Source of the DNA: Taudactylus pleione
Lineage: Eukaryota; Chordata; Amphibia; Anura; Myobatrachidae
Assembly: GCA_031769625.1 (NCBI GenBank)
Contig: JAUIMM010000519.1
Span: forward strand, 739,501 to 803,500
Length of the DNA stretch: 64,000 bases
Direction: 5' to 3'
The translations under genes and the position numbers were made by a program. Below the pieces are notes generated by a model. It worked only from the letters and a program-made list of their open reading frames with translations, ran no database searches and was not told the DNA's origin. This document shows positions 32,430 to 43,990 of the stretch, piece after piece. How positions within the stretch are numbered: the first letter of the stretch is position 1; each line of letters opens with the position of its first letter.

Positions 32430-32477
32430 CAAGACTCCATTTATTTATTTATTATGATCATATACATACCCGGAGCC
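32430..32477. repeat. Right arm of inverted repeat around a MITE
   Basis: ACAAGACTCCATTTATTTAT through ATACATACCCGGAGCC complements 31498-31550 with a few mismatches and a short indel. Confidence 0.75.
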
Positions 32478-33657
32478 AAAGTATGTCTATCAAGGGATAA
32501 TCTTGAAGAGATATATATGCAATCTTAAATTGGTCATATCCCACATTTATTTTTTTCATATTGTAGGGTATTACTGTCTCAGTTGTTTCTTATTTTGTAC
32601 ATTTATGTCAATTCATTTGCTGCTGATATAATTTTACTAGATGATCTGATTGATACAATTGTTTATATTTACATTGTTTATATTTAGATTTCTTATTCTA
32701 ATATTATAGTTCATTTGATATTAAACTTTTTGATTTATTACAATTGCGCTCCCAATATTTTGGTTTATTGTTTTTACACTTCTTTAGAGGCTAGCCACCC
32801 CCTTTTTTTTGGTTCAGCTGTATCCAGATTATATACATATATATAAACCTGACCTCAAACTACAGCACCCATATTCTGTCTTTTAAGGCTGCGTGTAAAA
32901 AACTGCAATTCTTCCACAGTGAATTCCGGAGAGGGGGGCATGGTGTTTAAGGGGCTACAGCTCAACAGCTATAGGAGGTACCGAGCTGAAATTTGGCGCG
33001 GCCGAGTAAAACGGTGCTGCAAGCCGAATTTCAGGTCATAAACATAAAAATTGAGGATTTGGGAGTAATCTAAAGTTCCAACTGTCACAGTTTTCTGACA
33101 TTCTCAATTAGGACCACTTTTCTGCTATAGTCTATGTTTTTTTTTTGGGGAAGGCATAAGTCAGGGTAGGGAGCGAATTTAGACTTGGGGTGTGTTTTAT
33201 TAGGTAACTGTTGTGCCAGGGTACATGCTTTTCTGGTTCAGGTAAAATAGAAAGTTACAGTTTTTAAACTATTACCTCATGAATGCGCCATTATACAGAT
33301 AGGACTTTTCAACTTGTTGTGCAGCCTCAGTAGGAGCCTCCAGCAGGTGTAATCAATGTGGCTTCACTTGGGTGCACTAAGATGGCCATCGTTGCGGCAA
33401 TAGCTGTGCTGGAACACAGCAATGGTAGCAGCGGCGGGGACATGGCGGTGCTGGGGACATCAGCGTCGGTGGCACGGGTGTCAGCAGCAGCGCGGGTGTC
33501 GGCAGTGGGTGGCGGCGGCAGTGCAGGTGTCGGTGGGACCCAGCGGCTGTGGAGGAACCGACGGCAGTGCGGGCATTGGCGGCGGGCCTGAATCCGAGAG
33601 GGTGGTGCCACTGCCGTACTCGGCAGAATGACGGCAGCCACGAAAAAGAGCTGACAC
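32478..33657. other. No gene seen
   Basis: AT-rich to 32880. From 33380 to 33600 the sequence is GC-rich with GTGTCGGCAG/GCGGCGG-type short repeats. ORFs in the GC-rich part are low-complexity and not credible genes. Confidence 0.45.
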
Positions 33658-34440
33658 AGGTTGCTGCTCACTAGGTGAAGACGCTGAAGCCCTGGCGGGT
33701 TGGTGCCTGCCAGGTGAAAATGCTGAAGCCCTGTTGGGGTTGGTGCCCGCCAGGTGAAGAATGGCGTGTTGGCGCCCCCAAGGCGAAGATGCCCAAAGCC
33801 CCACGAAAAAGAGTTGACACAGGCTGCCGCCAACTAGGTGAAGATGCCGAAGCCCTGGCGGGTTGGCACCCACAAGGCGAAGATGCCGGAAGTCCTAGTG
33901 GGTGGTGGCCACGACAAATAACTGACACAGGCTGCCGCCCACTAGGCAAATACACCGAAGCCCTGGTGGGTTGGCGCCCGCCAGGCGAAGATGCCAGAAG
34001 TCGTAGTGGGCAGCAGCCATGCAAAAAGAGCTCACACAGGCTGCCGCCCACTAGGTGAAGAGGACAACAGAAGCCCTGGGGAGGTGACAGCCATGCAAAA
34101 GAGCTAATTGACTGCCACCCCTCAGACGAAGACGCCAAAAGCCCTGGCGGGTTAGCACCTGCCAGGCGAAGACACCGAAGCTCTGGCGGGTTGGCATCCA
34201 ACAGGCGAAGACACCGGAAGTCCTAGTGGGTGGCGGCCATGAAAAAGAACTGACACAGGCTGCCGCCCACTAGGTGCAGACGCCGAAGCCCTAGCTGGTT
34301 GGCACCCACTAGCGAAAACGCCAAAGCCCTGGTGGGTTGGGGCCCACCTGGCAAAGATGCCAAAGCCCTGGTGGGTTGGTGCCGCCAGGCAAGAACGCCA
34401 AAGTCCTGGGGTGGCAACGGCAATGAAAAAGAGCTTAAAG
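33658..34440. repeat. Degenerate GAAGCCCTGGCGGGTTGG minisatellite
   Basis: Repeated blocks of AGGTGAAGATGCCGAAGCCC, TGGCGGGTTGGCGCCCGCCA and GAAAAAGAGCTGACACAGGC, with a compound unit of about 100-120 bp. Related blocks recur at 35925-36120. ORFs across it (for example 34201-33671 minus) merely reflect the repeat. Confidence 0.8.
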
Positions 34441-36690
34441 GCCACCGTGCTAGTTCTAGAAAATACAAGGAAACCATACAAATTTTTTACCCCTGTATTT
34501 CCAGACGCAGGACCGGATCAGAGCCCAGTGCTGGTTGCACAACTTACGGGGGACCCCTACGTCATTTGTCCCCCGTATTTTGGCAACCAGGGTTGGTTCT
34601 GACTAGCCTGGTGCTGGTTGTGCTTAAATACGGGGGGACATCTATGTCACTTCTCCCCTGTATTTAAGCACTACCAGGACTTGGCTGCCTGCTTAAAAAA
34701 AAAAAACCTGTGTAAAAAAATGGCGTGGTCCCACCCCCCAAAAAACAACCAGCACCGGGCTTTGGAGACCCAGTACTGGCTGTGCTAAATACAGGGAACA
34801 AATGATGTAGGGGTCCCCTGTATAAAGCACAACCAGCACCAGGCTTTTCAGAACCAGTCCTGGTTGCCAGAATACGGGGGGCAAGTGATGTAGGGGGTCC
34901 CCCGTATTCAGCGCAACCAGCACTGGGCTCTGAGCCAGTCCTGGTTCTGGAAATACAGGGGGTAAAAATGCATAGGGTCATCCTGTATTTAAAAGAACCA
35001 GCACCGGACCTTTTCTTGCGGGGGGGGGGGTGATGCCACAGCCAGGGGATCCAGGCCCCCCAGCCAAATCATCACCCCTGACCACCCCCCCAGTAAAGAG
35101 GCCCGCCTCTCCAGGGCACCACAGGCCCAGGCTGCTAGCCCGGAGCTATCCCTGGCACCCCTGGGCAGTGGGTGCCGGGTTAATTATGTATAGTGTGGTG
35201 CATATGAAAGCATTCAAATATTGTCTTTTGCTGTGGAACTACAGTTCCCAGCAAGCCTCCCCCGCATGCTGGTACTTGGAGAACCACAAGTACCAGCATG
35301 CGGGGCATTATGGGCCTGCTGGTACCTGTACTTCCACAGCAAAAGCATAATTAAAAAAACACAACACACACACTGTAGAAAAGTAAAATTTTATTAGAAC
35401 ATACATGCACACACACATGTACTCACACATGCACACACTATCTCACATACTCACATATGTATCCCTGAAGCCAATGGAGTACCTGTAATAAAAATTCCAT
35501 ACTCACCTCCTCCTATGCGTGGATCTGTCCTCTTCACAGCAATCCAGGGTCTTGGCAAAAAAAGGAACGCAAGATACCCGGACCCTCGCACATTAGTGGT
35601 ATTCTTAGAAAACACTACTACCCGAATGACAGCTCTGCCCGGCATTTCAGTTCAGAAATCCCGGTGCAGAGCGCTCATTGGCTGACAGAGGCAAGCCTTC
35701 CGCCTCTCTGCCAATGAGCTGTTCTCACCATTGACTTCAATGGTGAGAACCGAGCGTGCCCTTTTCAAAATGGTGCCTCAGCGCCATTTTTGAAATTCAA
35801 AGATGGCCACTGCGAGCCAATCACAGCTCGCGAAGTCATCGCCCTGCCCACCTCGGCTGGCATACAGCCAGCGTGAGGCGTTGTCCACTCAGTTGTCGGC
35901 TGGGGAGCTGGGGAGAAGACCAGCTGAAGGCAGAAGACACCACGGAAGCCCTGGATGGCCGTGTAAAAGAGCTTAATGGCCGCCGCCTTCCAGGTGAAGA
36001 CGTCGTAGTAGCCCTGGATGGGCGGCGGCGGCCGCCCTCCACGTGAAGATGCTGTAGAAGTCCTTGGGGAGCAGCAGCCATGAAAAAGACCTTAAAGGTT
36101 GCCGCCCCCCAGGTGAAGGTCTGGCAAAATAAAATATTAAAAACAAAACTGTGTCTTTGTTTTTTTATTTTAATATTTTTTTTTGCAGGGGTACTATAGG
36201 TACCAGCAGGCCCTTAATGCCCCGCCTGCTGGTACTTGTGGTTCTCCAAGTACCAGTTTGCAGTGACCTGTAGTACTACTGCAAAAGACACCACACTTTA
36301 CGTAATCAACCCAGCACCCACCGCCCAGGAGTGCTGGGGATAGCCCCGGGCTACCAGCCTGGGCCTGGGGTGCCTTGAAGAGGGGGGATCCCTTTATTGG
36401 GGGGGTCCCCAGCTCCCCAGGGATCCCCGGCCTGGGCTGACTAGCGCTCAGGGCTGATGCTTTGGCTGGGGGGCCCGGTGAAAAGGCTCCACTGGTTGTG
36501 GCATCACCCCCCTCCTGCTAGAAAGAGTCCAGTGCTGGTTCTGGTAAATACAGGGGGACCCTATAAATTTTTCCACCCTGTATTTCCAGTACCAGGGCCA
36601 GCTTAGAGCCCAGTGCTGGTTGCGCTGAATATGGGGGACCCCTACATCATTTGTCCCCCGTATTTTGGCAGCCAGGAGTGGGTGAGTGTA
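34441..36690. repeat. Compound inverted-repeat region
   Basis: Units centred on AACCAGCACTGGGCTCTGA and GGGGGACCCCTACRTCATTTG occur in both orientations. Direct copies are at 34480-34680 and 36520-36690; inverted copies are at 34745-35010. A longer segment with GATGCCACAG, CCAGGCCCCCCAGCC, a GTACCAGCATGCGGGG hairpin and TTTTGCTGTGG (35027-35350) is matched in inverse order by 36190-36510. The middle holds minisatellite blocks. It is probably one or more large, hairpin-rich non-autonomous elements; no termini were resolved. Confidence 0.6.
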
Positions 36691-37373
36691 TTATATTGTT
36701 TATTGGATCTGGGCACCACATTGAAATGCTACATGTTTTGAGCGCTGCAAGCTCCATATCTATAAATCTATGATGAAGTCTTGATGATGAAACACAGAAA
36801 GGGTGACCTCCCACGTGATATTGCAGACAGCAGTTTCAGTCCTTGGGTGTTTTATTAAGAACATTTTACAGTTTTCTGGCATTGGAATCAGCTTTGAGAC
36901 TAAACTCGGGTGATTTTTAAATATTGACTTCTATTGTAAGCATTCATTTTGAAAGTTATATTGGAAGAATAAAATAGTATTTTTACCCATTATTACGCCA
37001 TGGTAGCCCGGTGTGGCATCTGTCTACTTTTAGATTCTGTTTAAAACAGTGTAACTCACACTGAGGATGAAAAGGTTCTTTTAAGAGTGATGGGTATTGT
37101 ACATGTAATCCTTGGGGGTAAGGGTCTTGCTACATTTACAGTACTACTTTATGTGTGCCCTCTTGTCATCTTTTTATATAAGAGTATATTTTTTCATTTT
37201 GTCCAAATCCAGTTAACTTACCAGTATGTTTTTTGGGTTTTTTTTTAAGAGGAAACTGGAATACTCGGTGGAACCCTACCTGAACATGTTGGAATGTTAG
37301 AAATCTATACATACTAAAGAAACAGGTAATAAAAGATCCCAGACTATAGCATCATAAATGCGTTGGTGGTAAC
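36691..37373. other. No gene seen
   Basis: No recognised gene or element. Confidence 0.4.
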
Positions 37374-37816
37374 CAGGGCCGGATTAAGGCTTGTGGGGGC
37401 CCCAGGGCAACTAAATTGTGGGGGTCCCCTTCAAGCCACATGGAGCCCCCCCTCCCCCTAAGCCTATCACACTCCTACCCCCAAATCCTATTGCTCTGCA
37501 GCTGACTTACCTGAGTGAGGGCATGACCTCACGGCAGAGCTGCTCCTTGGTCCTCTCATCGGCATCGCGGACGTAATGTGTCACGTGGCGCCGGTGAGAG
37601 GACTCAGGAGCCGCTCTGCACTGTATGCAGGGGCACTGACTGTGCTGCTGTATACAGTAACACCGGATCGCGGCAGTAAGCCTCAATCCGGGAACAGGTG
37701 CCACTGGATATTTGTTCTCGGCAGGGTCACACCGACCCTGAGTGGGGGTCCCCCCATGTGTGGGGGCCCAGGGACGACCGCCCCTGTTGCCCCCCCCCCC
37801 ACGTAATCTGGCCCTG
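37374..37816. mobile_element. hAT MITE (CAGGGCCGGATTAAGG end), TSD GTGGTAAC
   Basis: A 443-bp element with ends CAGGGCCGGATTAAGGC and the complement of CAGGGCCAGATTACG. It is flanked by a perfect 8-bp duplication GTGGTAAC (37366-37373 and 37817-37824). No transposase. Confidence 0.93.
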
Positions 37817-37824
37817 GTGGTAAC

Positions 37825-39130
37825 TAAAAGCACTCAGTTGTTTATTTTATCTTTTGTATTATTCTAGAAGTGACTGGCTCTAAAATATTTGTTTTCTTAA
37901 AAATTTGACTTTTTTTTTTCAATATCGGCTTTCAAATATTAATAACGGAAAATTCTTGGACATGATTTTCTTTATCTGTGCTAATAAGCTATTATATTAC
38001 AGATAAAGGGAGGGCAATTATGATGTTATGATGTTGACTTTCTGGAATATTTTTTTTATCCAGGCTCCATGATTACTGCTGATGGAAAGTTTCCATAACT
38101 TCTTTATGGAAAATTGTGGTCACAGTTTGGTTATACTGTACTTAATAAAAAGGGCAATATCCAGAAAGTAAATCTGAGATTTGTGGCAAATTAAACATGT
38201 TATCATTTAAGTGAGTGACAAAGTGATCAATATAGTGCATCACCATTCCAAACAAGACACCAGGCTGACCAATAAACTGTACCCTCTCCCAAAATCCCGT
38301 GCTCTTCAAACTGCCCCAAGAATGGAATAATTACCTTGATAATCATAGGAGTCAACCAAAATGTGTGCGAAGGGTGCGATGTGCCGTTGGCACGGTGCTA
38401 AAATGCATGGCGCTAAAACGCCGGCAATGGTACCGCATCTCGCACCCCTTGCTGCCTGCTCTGAGCCTGAATTCGCATCATTTTGCTCAGAGCCCTATGG
38501 GGCTGTGAGCACTTTTATGCAAATTTGGGCTCCCGTAAAGTGCGGCTAGTGCAGCAATGATTTGCATCTGCGAGATCATCGGGGCTAATTGGATCTAGCC
38601 CATAGTTGCAAACAGCTGACTGTAAATTCCTAGGATGACTGATTCTTTTTTTCATGTCTCCTCTTTCCAACCGAGCTGCTTCACATTTGATGGTGGATAA
38701 TGTCTCTGCCTTACAGTAGGCTCAAGCACTTTCCCTAACTACAATTGTTATTCTGCCATTCTATGTATGAATTGTTCCCAACACCTCTTTGATTTTAAGC
38801 AGAGTAATCTTTACCTTCTCTTTTATATTATTGTATATTACGTGTTTGTATCGTGATCCCCTGAGTAAACAATGCAACATAATATGTTGGCACTTTACAG
38901 ATAAAGGACAATAGAAATATTGCATCACTATTTATGCAATCAGTAACTGCTAACAAAAATCCACCACAAATTGCATATAATAAAAATCAACCTGATAATA
39001 GTTATGAAAAGCATGTTTTTGATATGTTACAAAATGTCTCTGTTTGTGCCTTTTCCTATATGGAATAGTCTTCTGAGTGTGGTTGATAGCCCCTAAAAAA
39101 AGCATTTGTAATCTTATGTTGATTACTGAT
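37825..39130. other. No gene seen
   Basis: AT-rich to about 38300. The 38340-38610 stretch is GC-richer (TGCGAAGGGTGCGATG..CGGGGCTAATTGGATCT) and may be part of an unrecognised MITE. No gene. Confidence 0.4.
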
Positions 39131-39840
39131 ACCCCTTTCACATTGCAAAAGTAACCTGGTATATTGCCGGGTCGACCCTAGTCGAGGTGCAGTGTGAACG
39201 CACCAAAAGAAAATTGCCGGTTACAGCGACTCGGCATTTCAACCCTGCAATCGACCAGAGTTGAACTCGGGAACAAGCCGGGTTGATGTGCAGTGTGAAT
39301 ATGCCCAACCTGGGTTATCCAACCCTGGACTCGGCAAACTGCGGTGATTGGGTGCTCCTGTGTCTGCTTTGATGATGTCAGCAGCCAGAGCCCTGGACAC
39401 ACGCGCAGCACACTGCAGACAACAACAGGAGGCAGCATTTCTACAGTGAAAGGCTTTAATATGAATATCACCAGTAAAGCAATGAAGTGGTGAGGGAGTT
39501 GCTGACCATAAGGGGCGAGGAGGAAATAAGATGACCGGTGACAGGCACAGTGAAAGACTCTGTTGTCTACTAAAATATAGCAAAGGGCCTGGAATCCCGT
39601 GGCTTCCGTAGGACTCAGCAGCAGGTGGTATATAAACTTCAGGCGCTCAGAAAATTTTTTAGGAAAGTGCATGACCACATTAGGAATAGAAGTGGAGCTG
39701 CCCGTTTAGAGTGGTAATACTATGACATATGTGCCAGTGTTTTAATACACACAGCGTTATGTACACCTGTCAGCCTGTCATCCAGCTTAGCAGCAGGGGA
39801 AAGCAGCCGGCCCTGGGCCTTAGAAACCACCAGTAGCATG

Positions 39841-40240
39841 CCAGTCTCCCAGGCATGCCCATCAGCCTCACAAGCAGGCTCATCAGCCTCACGAGTAGGC
39901 CCATCAGCCTCACAAGCATGCCCATCAGCCTCACAAGCATGCCCATCAGCCTCACAAGCAGGCCCATCAGCCTCACAAGCATGCCCGTCAGCCTCACAAG
40001 CATGCCCATCAGCCTCACAAGCAGGCCCATCAGCCTCACAAGCAGGCCCATCAGCCTCACAAGCAGGCCCATCAGCCTCACAAGCAGTCCCATCAGCCTC
40101 ACAAGCAGGCCCATCAGCCTCACAAGCAGGCTCATCAGCCTCACGAGAAGGCCCATCAGCCTCACGAGTAGGCCCATCAGCCTCACCAGCAGGCCCATCA
40201 GCCTCACAAGCAGGCCCATCAGCCTCACAAGCAGGCCCAA
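39841..40240. repeat. 21-bp minisatellite (CCCATCAGCCTCACAAGCAGG)
   Basis: About 19 tandem copies of a 21-bp unit made of CCCATCAGCC, TCACAAGCAG and G, with variants CATG/CAGG and ACAAGC/ACGAGT. The length is a multiple of three, and the unit contains no stop in at least four frames, so long repetitive ORFs (SASQAGP, ISLTSRP, CEADGPA, RLMGLLV) appear on both strands. There is no start context or neighbour to support translation. Confidence 0.95.
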
Positions 40241-40408
40241 ACACAAACACATAACACACATACATGAAAAAGCACATAATATATGTTGCAGAGTGTAGCT
40301 TGTGTGAAGTTGGAGGAAGGCCACAAACACATTTTCTAACACAACTGCTAATTTATATACGGTCACTGATGATGACTCATTTTTTGTTTATTAATATTAT
40401 TTCCACAG

Positions 40409-40600
40409 TATATACGGTTCCGCCAAAGAGAAAAAGACCCAATAAAACAGAACAAGCTGCCCAAGTTATGACAAGTGTCCTGGTTGAAAAATTCCAGGAA
40501 ATGGACGCTCGTCTAGACAGGTTTCTGCAGGCAGAGCGTGATATGCTAAATTAATTTGTTACCCAGCTCATGGGCATGATGGATTGTCACCAGTGCTTAA
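40409..40600 (+). pseudogene. 3' exon of a Harbinger Myb/SANT-like gene
   Basis: A splice acceptor TTATTTCCACAG at 40397-40408 is followed by an open frame. It has a basic segment PPKRKRPNKTEQ and a helical tail VEKFQEMDARLDRFLQAERD. That is the usual C-terminal layout of SANT proteins encoded by Harbinger elements. A TAA interrupts at MLN, but the same frame continues for about 15 residues (FVTQLMGMMDCHQC), suggesting a recent nonsense change. AATAAA follows at 40651. The SANT domain itself is missing upstream, replaced by the minisatellite region. Confidence 0.5.
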
Positions 40601-40789
40601 AGTGGCCCTAGAGAAATGGTGGAACTTACCAACCCCCCTTGGTGCAATGTCAATAAAGGGACAGCGCACGCCGAAAAAAGGGGCATGATCTAAAGTGAAA
40701 GGGGAGTGTCACATAATAGTATTCCTGATACAAATTACGCAACACAGTAGCACATTATTGATTCACATTACACCACATAATAGTGTCCC

Positions 40790-41655
40790 TTATTCATGTA
40801 TGACAAAGAGCAGTGCCCCTTTTACACAATGCCCACAGTTGTGCCCCTTATACACAATGCCCACAGTAGTGGTGCCCCTTATACAGTGCCCACAGCAGTA
40901 GTGCCCCTTACATATAATGCCCACTGTAGTGATGCCCCTTACACATAATGCCAACTGTAGTGGTGCCCCGTTTGCAGTGCCCTCAGTAGTGGTGTCCCTT
41001 ATACAGTGCCCCCATTAGTGGTAGTGCCCCTTATGCAGTGCCGACAGTGGTAGTGCCCCTTATGCAGTGCCCACAGTAGTGGTAGTTCCCCTTATGCAGT
41101 GCCCACAGTAGTGGTAGTGCCCATTATGCAGAGTCCACAGTAGTGGTAGTGCCCATTATGCAGAGTCCACAGTAGTGGTAGTGCACCTTATGCAGTGCCC
41201 TCTGTAGTGATGACCCTTATGCAGTGCCCCCAGTAATGGTAGTGGCCCTTTTGCAGTGCCCACAGTGGTAGTGTCCCTTTTGCAGTGCCCACAGTAGTGG
41301 TGCCCCTTATGCAGAGCCCCCCTTTTGCAGTGCCCTCAGGAGTGGTGCCCCTTATGCAGTGCCCCGTATGCAATGCCCCCATTAGTAATCCCCCTGTAAT
41401 AGCGCCCCCATTAGTTGTGCCCCTAGTAGTAATGCCCCCTGTTGTAGTACCCTCAGTAGTAATGCCCCTCTTTAGTAATGCCCCCAGTAGTAGTACCCCC
41501 AGTAGTAATGTCCCCTGAGTAATGTCCCCAGTAGTAGTGTCCCTTGAGTAATTCCCCCTGTAGTTGTGCCCCCTGAGTAATGTCCCCAGTAGTAGTGCCC
41601 CCTGAGTAATGCCCACAATAGTAGTGCCCCCTGAGTAATGCCCCCTGTAGTAATG
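40790..41655. repeat. GTGCCCCTTATRCAGTGCCC minisatellite
   Basis: About thirty degenerate units of 26-30 bp built on GTGCCCCTTATGCAGTGCCC and ACAGTAGTGGTA. The composition drifts toward CCCCAGTAGTAATG after 41380. It separates two Harbinger gene remnants. Its core matches the 14.7, 24.7 and 27.6 kb arrays. Confidence 0.9.
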
Positions 41656-41699
41656 TCCCCTATTGTGAAGCCGCTTACACACAATACAAACCCAACTAA

Positions 41700-41972
41700 T
41701 ACTTACCTTAAGCCCCGCTACCACGTCCGCTGTCGTCTGGTTCCCCTGGTCCACCAGGCTACTCCTCGGTCTGAACTATGGGATAGACATCATGACGCCT
41801 CTCCCATAGTGCACTACACACAATGGGACCACAACAGCAGGGTCCACGCTACCCAAATCAGCCTTATACCCAGTACAATCAGGCCCATTACTCTGACCGT
41901 GGCCAACCTCCTGAAAGCCAGGAAAACCCAGATTATCCTGTTTATAGGAATTTACCAAAACTGTGCATTATG
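41700..41972 (+). pseudogene. Possible P/Q/Y-rich Harbinger protein exon
   Basis: The short open segment 41823-41966 encodes a Pro/Gln/Tyr-rich stretch (QQQGPRYPNQPYTQYNQA). It lies convergent with the transposase remnant on the opposite strand. This could be the tail of a Harbinger SANT-like protein, but there is no conserved motif to prove it. Confidence 0.25.
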
Positions 41973-42297
41973 GTTTTAAAATATTTTGCCTACATCCTAT
42001 GCTTTCTGGTGCTAAAATGTTATGTTTTACATATTTATGTCGATTTTATAGTTATAACATGTAAATATCAAGTAGGCAATGCTTTTACGGAAATTTACAT
42101 TGCTCTATTTTGCTACATTACATTTTGTATATGTTTTAAGACTTATATTCAAAACCTTTTATACCACACACATTGTAATGTGTGTTGAAGTTAATATTTA
42201 TAAACCGGTACACTGGTTGAACCGAAAAATAAACCATTTTTATTTTTAAACAACACATTTGTCTTTCTTTAGCTAAGTAGTGTAGGAAGGTTGGCTG

Positions 42298-42690
42298 TTA
42301 GAGCTTCCCGGATCTGTTCTGAACTACAGCTATGGTCCCCAACATAAGCCGTAGATTCACGGTCAGGGAAAATAAATTCTGACTCCTGCACAGTCCATTC
42401 TGCTCCTTCCTAATCTTACATATGTGCTGCAGTACACAACATGCAGCTACAACGTCGGGCATGATCAGGAGGTCCACATCACAGTGCTTCATCAGACAGC
42501 TCCAACGCCCTTTTAAGCGGCCAAATGTATTCTCAACAGCCACCCTTCCTGAACTCAAAGAATTTCTTCTATACCCAACTGTACATGTTGCATGAAGCCC
42601 TTAATCAGCCAACGCCGTAAAGGGTAGGCTGCATCCCCAATAATGGGAACTGGAATCTCCACCCCATTGACAGTCTTGGATTTCTAATGA
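42298..42690 (-). pseudogene. HARBI1-like transposase, C-terminal remnant
   Basis: Minus-strand pieces in two frames. VPIIGDAAYPLRRWLIKGF is at about 42670-42610; RVAVENTFGRLKGRWSCL and then VVAACCVLQHICK are in 42558-42298. These are the GD..YPL and E-containing VENxFGRLKGRW motifs of the Harbinger nuclease. The N-terminal half with the first Asp motif (VDGTHI) is not found; the MITE at 42814-43223 lies where it should be. Broken and partial. Confidence 0.85.
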
Positions 42691-42813
42691 AAAAAAAAAA
42701 TTGGTAAAGTGGAAAAAGCATAATCACATGGGGTTACCTGTAAAGTTAATATGTACAGCACTGTAGATTCTAAATATGTCCATTGAGTATAATAGTACAC
42801 ACCTGGTTCACCT

Positions 42814-43223
42814 GGGCCTGATTCAGCAAGGATCTCGATTGCAATCCTTGCAGATATGGTAATGCAGCGTGAAGCCTTTTGGGCATTACTTATCCAAGCT
42901 GCGTTGTCCAATGCAGCATCGGATAATCTGCATAACATAGACCAGCTACGGTGACCCATGGGTTCACACAGCCGGCCGCCGCAGTTGAGAGGAAGAGGCC
43001 AGGAAATCATCATCAGCCGATGGAGATCCTGGCCTCTTCCCTCCCCCCCAATGGCGGCGACATGCCTGCGTTTCAGGAAACGGAGACCATTGCTGCACCC
43101 TCCCACAAACGGCAGCAGACTGTCAATCACTAACAGTCTGCTTCCAGTCTGCAAGGGAGATCGCATACCCGTTCTGCACATGCGCAGAACATCGGGAATC
43201 TGCATTACTACTGAATCAGACCC
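42814..43223. mobile_element. Harbinger MITE in a Harbinger remnant
   Basis: A 410-bp element with left end GGGCCTGATTCAGCAAGG and right end the complement of GGGTCTGATTCAGTAG. It contains the TGTCAATCAC interior motif shared with other copies. Flanking triplets do not match (CCT/ATA). It lies immediately upstream of the transposase remnant and probably disrupted it. Confidence 0.75.
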
Positions 43224-43745
43224 ATAGTCTGGATCACGTAGCACAGCATACAGTACCACTAAAAATTGATTATACATCATGGCAGCATACAATAATATTT
43301 ATAGTGCCTAGTAGGTCCTCAAACTACACATGCTGGGTATTTCTAGCACATGAGATACTTCTAATAGAAAATATTTAGGGAGAGAAATTATAGTATGTAC
43401 AATTGATAAATGGTCGTTAAGTTTCATCTGGGCAGTGGATGTAAAACTAACCATCACATACACCGTGCTGCCACAGCGAATAAGTACAGATAATATATAA
43501 GTATAACTGTGGCTGTCCACAAATTGCCTGCTATGAGAGATGAGTTGAATATGACACAATTTGAAAATTAATATTATTTTCTTACCTCTCTTGGGAAAAG
43601 CCATCCACCTCGGTCGGAGGCGGAACAGATTGGAATTTGTGAGGACTCTTGAGTCATGTGCTCCTCCAGGTCATCCAATAAAGACATCTGTGATATAGTC
43701 CAAAAAAAAAAAAAGACAGTCCGGATCAGACTCTCTAGTACTTCA
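43224..43745. other. Flank of Harbinger remnant; possible short exon
   Basis: On the minus strand 43690-43588 reads an ATG-initiated segment (MSLLDDLEEHMTQESSQIP) ending WLFPRE before a GTAAG donor. It may be an exon of the decayed Harbinger element but has no diagnostic motif. Confidence 0.3.
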
Positions 43746-43750
43746 TAGGG

Positions 43751-43990
43751 ATGTGGTGCCCACCACTCAGAAGTTCTCCTACTGATACAACTCTCTTACT
43801 CAGGTGGGTTTTTACATATATCGTCTTGATGAGGAATTATCTAAGAAAGTGGCAAGCTGCACAAGATTGTCTTATTTGTGAAGAAGCGCTACAGAGACTG
43901 GCCGCAAGACGCCATCTTGAAAATGAGATCGCAAGACGCCATTTTGCGAATGGCCGCCTAAGCGCCATTTTAGATAAACTCACTTTTTAG
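43751..43990 (+). CDS. Short uncharacterised ORF with internal duplication
   Basis: A 79-codon ORF. Its C-terminal half has a near-duplicate basic-helical unit (ARRHLENE, ARRHFANG) reflecting a repeated CGCAAGACGCCAT DNA motif. No family is recognised. It may be a piece of a transposon gene or chance. Confidence 0.15.
   Translation: MWCPPLRSSPTDTTLLLRWVFTYIVLMRNYLRKWQAAQDCLICEEALQRLAARRHLENEIARRHFANGRLSAILDKLTF

Larger units (their letters stand above)
39133..40703. mobile_element. Non-autonomous Harbinger-like element with SANT-gene remnant
   Basis: Left end CCCCTTTCACATTGC and right end GTGAAAGGGG form short inverted termini. The left 200 bp contains repeated TGCAGTGTGAA motifs. The right part holds a Myb/SANT-gene 3' exon (40409-40600), and a 21-bp minisatellite lies in the middle. 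The target duplication is unclear, so the outer limits are less certain than for other elements. Confidence 0.5.

Noticed and set aside
33327..34201. Overlapping long ORFs in several frames
   Set aside because: Low-complexity translation of a degenerate minisatellite; several frames are equally open.
35756..36046. ORF of 96 codons between inverted repeats
   Set aside because: No motif, and the DNA is part of the compound repeat with similar blocks at 33.6-34.4 kb.
36766..36800. A second hammerhead-like GATGAAG..GAAAC motif
   Set aside because: No stem II between the two boxes and no neighbouring Penelope sequence.
39720..40366. Long repetitive ORFs on both strands (up to 198 codons)
   Set aside because: Created by a 21-bp tandem repeat whose length is a multiple of three; the seven-residue repeats carry no domain.
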